DNA of 26,773 bases from Rodentolepis nana. Taxonomy: Eukaryota > Platyhelminthes > Cestoda > Cyclophyllidea > Hymenolepididae. Both the position numbers and the translations under genes were made by a program. Location of the stretch: the NCBI GenBank assembly GCA_900617975.1, contig UZAE01012389.1, forward strand, positions 1-26,773, in the 5' to 3' direction. This document shows, one piece after another, positions 21,062 through 26,773 of this stretch (position 1 is its first letter; each line of letters starts with the position of its first letter). The notes under the pieces were generated by a model. The model was given only the letters and a program-made list of their open reading frames with translations. It had not been told where the DNA came from and made no database searches.

Positions 21062-22787
21062 ATGACTGAGGAGAGTTCAGTTTTTTCCTCCGAGAGAGTA
21101 ATCGCTTCTCTCACGAAGCACATTCAAAATGGTCTTTTGGGTCTGTGTCTCATTCGTTTCCTTTTTGTCCTTTTTCCATTGTATCAATTGAACTATAATT
21201 TTTATATTAAATCTTGAAATTTCAATCTACTTAGTTAGTTAGTTAGTTAGACCGTTCGCCCTGTCTTCCTGGTCACCTTCAAAACGAGCACTTTAATTGT
21301 CCAACAAGTGGGCTATCATATAGAATCCCAATTTCATCTACTTTTCCAACCTTAACTACTTTCAACTAACCGGTTGTAAGAATTTAGGAGTGCGTTTATC
21401 TCGTGTAAGCTGGCGCTGACGTAACAATCGAGGTCACGAATAACAGGCAGGCAGGTAAAAAAACAGGTCAAAGAAGTAGGGCTGAGCTGTTGAATATAAA
21501 CCGCGATGGGATTTTGAGAGTTATAGGTATGGAGTAGGGGAGGGGGAGATGATAGGTATGCATACGAACTGGCAGGTGAGAAGCAGGTACCTACGCGTGG
21601 TATTTTGGTTTATTTAATCTACTTATGCAAGGTCGCGCTTGGAGAAGCAGGTAAGTGTGAATGCACTGCAATCAATAAGTCCGTCTGGACGAAACGGACT
21701 GGAGTTCGAGTTATAGGTGACTTAGAGGTGGAAAACAAGCAAAATTTATTTCATTATTCGAGTCCAAAAGAACTGTCAGAGCGCATATGGAATCATTCTT
21801 TCCTAGTGCCATATTGCCCTCTCAACCAAGTAAATGCTGAATAGATTAATCGAAACCTATCGCTGTGTTAGCACTGAACATCGTAGCAAAGCGTGTGCTC
21901 CTATTCCCGGGGACGGGGTGCGAATAGGCGGGGTGTGAGGACCGAAATAAAGTGCTTCTTTCATCTCACCCACCTCCCCATTTTTGTTGAATTCTACTCA
22001 AACCGCTTTAATTTGAAGTGAATAAACCTAAATGGACCGGAGGTACCCCCCCCCCCCCTCAAATAGAACAGAAGGAGTGTCTTTGAGTGCAAAAAGCCCC
22101 TAAGATAGGAGTTGTGACTTGAATTTGCGTCACGAGGGAAAAAAATAGATAGGCAAACAGCAGACCGTCAGTTCTAATCTCTCATCACCCTTCTTAAACT
22201 TGTATCTTTAGTGAACACGCACCGAATCTCCCATGTCAATGATCTCAACATGGCCGCCTTGAGGAAATATGAGAAAATTGCGGAAGCCACAAAGTCTTTT
22301 CATGCAAGACTTCAGCCCCTTAACGAGGAATGTAAGTACTTTACTTACCTCAGTTGTTCTGTTCTGTTTTTAGCTTTACAGCTAAAATAAGTACAGTATG
22401 CATTCAATACTAACAGGACCTGAAAAACCTTTAGAGATAACTACATTGAATCCGGTCCTTGTGCAAAGACGGCAAATTTGTCCGCTAGATTGACGCCCAT
22501 CGGCTTCACTAATTCAAAATGGCTGTGTCTTTAATGCCCCCCCCCCACAATACAACACCAGCGATGTGGTCAATTTTACGATGTTAACCTAGTGCCTTTG
22601 TCAATTTTAGGCATTGCGATTGATGGACAGTTATCAGCACTTGATAAACTACTTAATAATATTGCCAACATGGAAATCCAGGTTTCCGAGCTGAATTCAC
22701 TCGTTACATCCCTAGGTACGTATTCAAGATTACCTTTTCTTTTAAGAACATTATTGTCATTATCTCTACTTAGATGCCGGGTCTTAG
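21062..22787 (+). CDS. BLOC1S2: Small coiled-coil protein, probably BLOC-1/BORC subunit 2-like
   Basis: Four exons, 21062-21140, 22212-22331, 22611-22715 and 22774-22787 (stop TAG), join in phase to give 105 residues, MTEESSVFSSERV...TSLDAGS. It is almost wholly helical, with heptads from about residue 36 to 100. The best family fit I can make by eye is BLOC1S2, which serves in BLOC-1 (endosome-derived organelle sorting) and BORC (lysosome positioning). RISHVNDLNMAALRKYEKIA lies over human LLENMNKLTSLKYLEMKDIA. ARLQPLNEECIAIDGQLSAL lies over human AGLQPYLDQINVIEEQVAAL. Identity is low and about 7 residues are missing between the blocks, so another short coiled-coil family is possible. The middle exons are well supported by phase and splice sites. 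Exon 1 (26 codons) and the 14-nt last exon are less sure. An acceptor AG at 21044-21045 lies 16 nt before the ATG, and the gene begins only 165 nt after the WTAP poly(A) signal starts. Confidence 0.55.
21141..22211 (+). other. First intron of the BLOC1S2-like gene
   Basis: It holds the TTAG microsatellite, AGGT-rich sequence at 21440-21600, and a hairpin with a 7-bp stem (AGTCCGT/ACGGACT) at 21678-21700. No coding match. Confidence 0.55.
21231..21250 (+). repeat. (TTAG)5 microsatellite
   Basis: Five perfect TTAG units in the first intron of the BLOC1S2-like gene. Confidence 0.9.
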
Positions 22788-23706
22788 AATGCTACAAAAT
22801 CACTTAAAACCTAACTTTTGGGCAATCGTTAATTCCAAATGTCAGGTGTCTTGGGTTTCGTTTGGAAGATCAGCGAATTACTTGAATACAAGTGTAGAGC
22901 TCTGGTTGGTAAGATTGGAGAATGGGAAGGCGCTTGATCACCAGGCCGCCAATGTCGTTGCACATAATCGGAGCCTTCTACTGCTCCTAGAATCTTAGGC
23001 TACTAATCTCGAAATCTGGGGTGTTTTAACACCCCCCACCATCGCCCGCTGATAGCCTGCCAGATCCACTGTACACCAATTGACATGTCCGAAACCGATA
23101 ATAGAATATAAGTATAAAAAGTGCTTCTGATGGTTTTAGCCAACACTCGCGAAAGGCTATTTCTAAGGCATTCTCTGTCCTAAGTACAAGACAGAACACA
23201 AAATCCTAATAAGTTAGAAATACTGTCTCAAATAGGATGAATGTCCTATCAAAACCGTTTAATTGGTGACAAGGAGCGATGTATTAGTCATCCTATGCTC
23301 ACCTTATGAAGTGGCCACAAATACGCAATATAAATCAATAGGCGAAAACAATACAGACGGAATTCAACTTACTTTCTCTAAGATTTGATCGAAATTACGA
23401 AGGAAGAGGTCGAAATTCTAGCTTTATGCACATGGTTCAATCAAATAAAATTAAAATACTCGTCCCAATATTAACATAGTGCTATTTTTGTATTCTTGTA
23501 GAATGTCGATTCAAGAATCAACAGGGTGAAAAGAATAGCTCCAATTAGCCGGTAATATTTCACATTCAACAACCTTATCGATCGCTATCAAGACTTCAAG
23601 CATAGATTTTAGCAGTCGATTGGAGAATGATTTTGCTTTCCTACTGTTAACTGGGTGCTTTGTACCATTCATTTTAAAATTTGTTCTAATTTTTGACCTG
23701 ATTGTA
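22788..23706. other. Spacer after the BLOC1S2-like gene
   Basis: No gene recognised. It includes an 18-nt inverted repeat, GGGGTGTTTTAACACCCC, at 23018-23035. Confidence 0.6.
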
Positions 23707-24059
23707 ATGAGCTCACGAGCTTTTCTTCAATTTATTGGAATATTACTTATACTTTTAATGTCAAGTAGGTCGGGGCCACAGGTGGAAGATATACAGTCAC
23801 CGCTAAAAGAGCCACCTCAACTCGTAAGATTGGTGTGACGTTGTTTACGCCCAATTTCGGTGTTTACGCGTTTATTGGCAACTACTACTTCGCTCAATGA
23901 GTATTCATAGCTTTGGTGTATATCTTGTAGGCTTCATTGAGATATTTAAAAAGCGGTCTAAGTATAAAACTCAATATATGCAAAAATTTTGCGAGTTCTG
24001 CAACACCAACGTTAATGCTTCGCGAACGAAGTGTGGTAGGATGGCGTTTGTATAGGTAG
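23707..24059 (+). CDS. Candidate small secreted protein, two exons (hypothetical)
   Basis: An ATG at 23707 opens a frame beginning MSSRAFLQFIGILLILLMSS, which looks like a signal peptide: a basic residue, a hydrophobic core and a small-residue end. Read through, it stops at 23838 after 43 codons. A consensus donor (GTAAGA) at 23824 and an acceptor (CTTGTAG) ending at 23930 are both phase 0. Splicing them would extend the product to 81 residues ending VVGWRLYR (stop TAG 24057-24059). The mature part has no cysteine pairs or dibasic Gly-Lys-Arg sites, so it is not a recognisable neuropeptide or knottin. There is no homology I recognise, and chance is a real possibility. Confidence 0.2.
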
Positions 24060-24421
24060 TTACAATTCGGTTCTTCCAGAGGATATTGGATTTAATATAA
24101 TTTAGGCTAACAGCTCTGGAAGAAGATATGATGAAGACAACGTTTATTAGCAAAGGTGTAAAATAAATTAATATGAAAATAATATTTCAATAATAAGGCC
24201 AAAGTGCAAAGGCTTCCAGAGCTCGTTTAAACAGATTTTCTTGTCTACAACTTGTAAAACTTAACTTTTTAATTATTAAGGGAACAGAAACTAATTGTAT
24301 GATATTCAAATTTCCACGAGCATGAAAAACGATAGCTTTTATTTAGAAATAATATGGTTAATGTTATGATAAGAACGTGTTTTAATGTATAACAGGTCCC
24401 TACTCTTTATAAAATAGTCGG

Positions 24422-25881
24422 ATGACTCTTAGGCTGCCGGCGTTCGGTAGTGAAAGTAGAGCGATTACATTCGTTGGGTTTAATCAAGACTGTAGTATGT
24501 TTTATCTTTATTTTAATTTACAAATTATTTTAGGTTGCTTTGCTGTAGGAACGCAAAATGGTTTCAGAATTTATAACTCAAGTCCTTTGAAGTTAATCCG
24601 AAGATGGGGTGGGTAATTTATTTTTTGAGATTGATAATTTATTCATTTCTAGATTTTTCCATTTCCGAAGGTATGGGTGTGGGCTTTGTCGAAATGCTCT
24701 TTCGGACGAATTATCTTGGTATCCTTGGTGGCGGTCGTCATCCTCGAATACCCAGCAATACAGCTTGCGTCTGGGACGGAATAAATCAGAAATTCATTCT
24801 TGAACTTGCTTATTCTGGAAACGTTCGTGCTGTTAAATTGCGAAAAGATCGGTAGGTTTTTTTTAATTTTTATCACTTACGTTATTTATGTTTTCGTTTC
24901 ATTAACGGGTGTTTTTGTGAAGCAGGCTTGTGGTTGTCCTGGATACAGCTGTTAAAGTCTACACATTTGAATCCGCTCCACAACTCCTTCATCAATCCGA
25001 TACTTGCCTAAATACTGCCGGGCTTTGTCAAGTTAGCCAAAACGCCTGCAATCCAATCATTGCCTTTCCGAGTACTCGTGAAGGATATGTGACCATCATC
25101 ACATCCCCTGAAAATAAGGATATTTCATCGTCCGCCATTCCTCCCCCGCGACACTTTCAAGCCCATCAAAATGCTCTCGCGGCAATGGCTTTTAACGCAG
25201 ATGCCGATTTGATTGCAACGGCTTCTGAAAAAGGAACCCTAATTCGAATTTTCAATACCAAAACATGCACCCTTCTCCAAGAATTACGGAGGGGGACACA
25301 ATGTGCTTTAATTACTTCGATTTCTTTCGACCACAACCCGGTTTTGGTAGATGATCAACTCGTCCATCGATTAGTTGTTGCTAGTGATCGAAATACTGTC
25401 CATATTTTTCGCCTTAACATCCCCACAAGCAGCCCAAATTCAAGTCGATTATCTCGTTCTCCTCAACGTCAGGATTCTGGACTGTGAGTTTAACTTGATT
25501 TACTTTCACCTCCGTTCAACTTTTGAGGTCACTTTTTATGCTCTTCTTACGCCTCCTCCTCCTCTAGTTCCGGTGGTCTATTAAAACTCAGCATTTTCCC
25601 TAATGTTAGTACGGTGCGGATACAAGTTGATATCGACTGCAAATTTATCTGTGTATTTAATCCTGATAATCCTGATTGTATTATCGGTGAGTTGCCCTCC
25701 CACGCTACGGTTGCTGCTACGCCTACTTAAATTGTTTTAAATAGTTCGTCCGTTCTACCTCTTTTTAGTCCTTGGTGCTGACGGCACCTACTGCAAATAC
25801 CAATACACTTGGAGTGGGGCGGTGACAAAGGAGCAGAGTATAAACATCCTCGATTTTTGCAATGAAGAATTCGATCTCTGA
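24422..25881 (+). CDS. WDR45B: WIPI3 / WDR45B, PI3P-binding autophagy beta-propeller
   Basis: Six exons, 24422-24494, 24534-24608, 24653-24851, 24926-25483, 25568-25686 and 25769-25881 (stop TGA), give 378 residues; human WIPI3 has 344. PROPPINs are seven-bladed WD40 propellers that bind PI3P and PI(3,5)P2 through two sites flanking an Arg-Arg pair and recruit ATG2 to phagophores. The family tracks closely: VGFNQDCSCFAVGTQNGFRI, GVGFVEMLFRTNYLGILGGG, VRAVKLRKDRLVVVLDTAVK, IATASEKGTLIRIFNT, and the lipid-binding LRRG at residues 236-239. WIPI3 has LRRG, as here. The ATASEKGTLIRIF and VVLD blocks fit WIPI3 better than WIPI4. The last blade reads VLGADGTYCKYQY. Extra length comes from a Ser/Pro-rich insert after HIFRLN (blade 6 loop). 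Introns 1 and 2 are 39 and 44 nt. The start follows the family (N-terminal LP...G...FVGFNQD). Confidence 0.95.
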
Positions 25882-26773
25882 GATTGATTTGCGCGGACTG
25901 TGTGTATCTTCCTTATTATCATGTATTGTACTATTTCTCTACTCCACCTCTCTCCTCCCCTCCTCTCGCCTCTCCATCTACCCTTATTATTATTGTATTA
26001 CTATCTAGACATAATTTAGAAAAAATAGTTTGTAAATTTAATTTTCTCTCCTATTGTTTTCTTTAATCTGTTTTTTCCACTATCCTTGGTTGGAGTTTAT
26101 TGTAGTCATTGTTAGTTGAATTCTCTGTCACCCAAGGGGAGCTTATTGAATTATCGAAATAGTGGCATAGTTCTCGTTGCAAGTACCGCTGCACTCATCT
26201 TTCAACCTGACGATCTCAGTTCCACAGTCCTCTAATTTATGTGCAAAGGCTACTGAGTAGTAGGTCATGTTGTGTGTGTGGAGGAGTGGCATCTTCGTGA
26301 ATCCTTGATGGCAATCCCAGTTTTGCTAACTATCTTGAGAGCTAAATTATTTCACTTAAAATAAATTTCAGAATAAGTGGAATTTGATCAACTTCGTCTC
26401 TGTGCTGTTACTGCCATTTTGCACTTTTGCTCCAATCGGTTACAAGGATATTCAAATCAGAAGCACGTGCATTAAAATTGCTATCTTTTTTCCTATAGGT
26501 TTTGAGATCCTAATTAATGCAACTCATTATGACAAAGTTTAGTTGAGTAGAAAGGAAAGGGAGGGGAGGGGGGGGATTTTGACACCCATTCTCTGACTAC
26601 CATTGAGGCTGATATTTCTGCAGGATACATTTCAGTAGCATTCTATGGAATTGCAATTCAGGTATACCGCAGAGATTTTTTTGTGGTGAATAGTTTTAAA
26701 TGCGCGAATTGATTTGCCAAACTGGAGCTGTATAAATATGGTGTTGACCACCGAACACGTTGCAACCGCTAGA
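25882..26773. other. 3' flank of WDR45B
   Basis: 3' untranslated region and beyond. An AATAAA lies at 26359-26364. Near the right edge a plus frame (about 26575-26712) is open and crosses splice-like signals, but I recognise no family. Confidence 0.55.

Noticed and set aside
21605..21844. 79-codon plus ORF
   Set aside because: Lies in an intron, starts from a non-ATG codon and shows no family features.
1..26773. CRISPR array, bacterial operon or prophage
   Set aside because: No regularly spaced repeats. Every recognisable gene is a spliced animal gene.

Overview
The window reads as nuclear DNA of an intron-rich invertebrate, most likely a parasitic flatworm, with tapeworm favoured over fluke. 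The reasons are spliced metazoan genes, many very short introns (34-47 nt) mixed with introns of 0.4-2 kb, AT-rich spacers with homopolymer G/C runs, and genes packed head to tail. The species cannot be named from sequence alone. Splice sites and reading phases were worked out by hand. In four of the six gene models the spliced length is an exact multiple of three from the ATG to the stop. The fascin model (5' end outside the window) and the SNRPE model (first exon unresolved) are also in phase throughout.

Layout, left to right. 1-2084: upstream flank, or intron of a fascin gene, holding a tRNA-Lys(TTT)-like relic and one copy of a short retroposon. 2085-8153 (+): the last five exons of a fascin-family actin bundler, with a retroposon copy in each of three of its four introns. 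8481-9114: a nest of retroposon copies, one inserted into another with a clear 12-bp target-site duplication, then a probable LINE relic. 9912-10217: another copy. 12024-12283 (-): SNRPE (Sm protein E), facing away from GORASP (Golgi stacking protein) at 13021-17713 (+). 18989-20816 (+): WTAP, the m6A writer-complex scaffold, with one GC-AG intron. 21062-22787 (+): a small coiled-coil protein resembling BLOC1S2. 23707-24059 (+): a weak candidate for a small secreted protein. 24422-25881 (+): WIPI3/WDR45B, a PI3P-binding autophagy propeller. The right end is 3' flank.

The genes do not form one pathway. GORASP, the BLOC1S2-like protein and WIPI3 act in endomembrane traffic and autophagy. SNRPE and WTAP act in RNA processing. 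The tight WTAP to BLOC1S2-like spacing, with an acceptor AG just upstream of each ATG, fits spliced-leader trans-splicing as known in flatworms, but this is an inference.

The most novel-looking element is the roughly 0.33-kb retroposon family (seven copies plus a relic). All seven copies lie in one orientation. The RNA-sense (minus) strand starts with GGGGTGTGCGATAG and ends in an (AAAT)n tail. Two copies have exact 12-bp target duplications, and the 5' head can fold with G-U changes between copies that preserve a closing stem.
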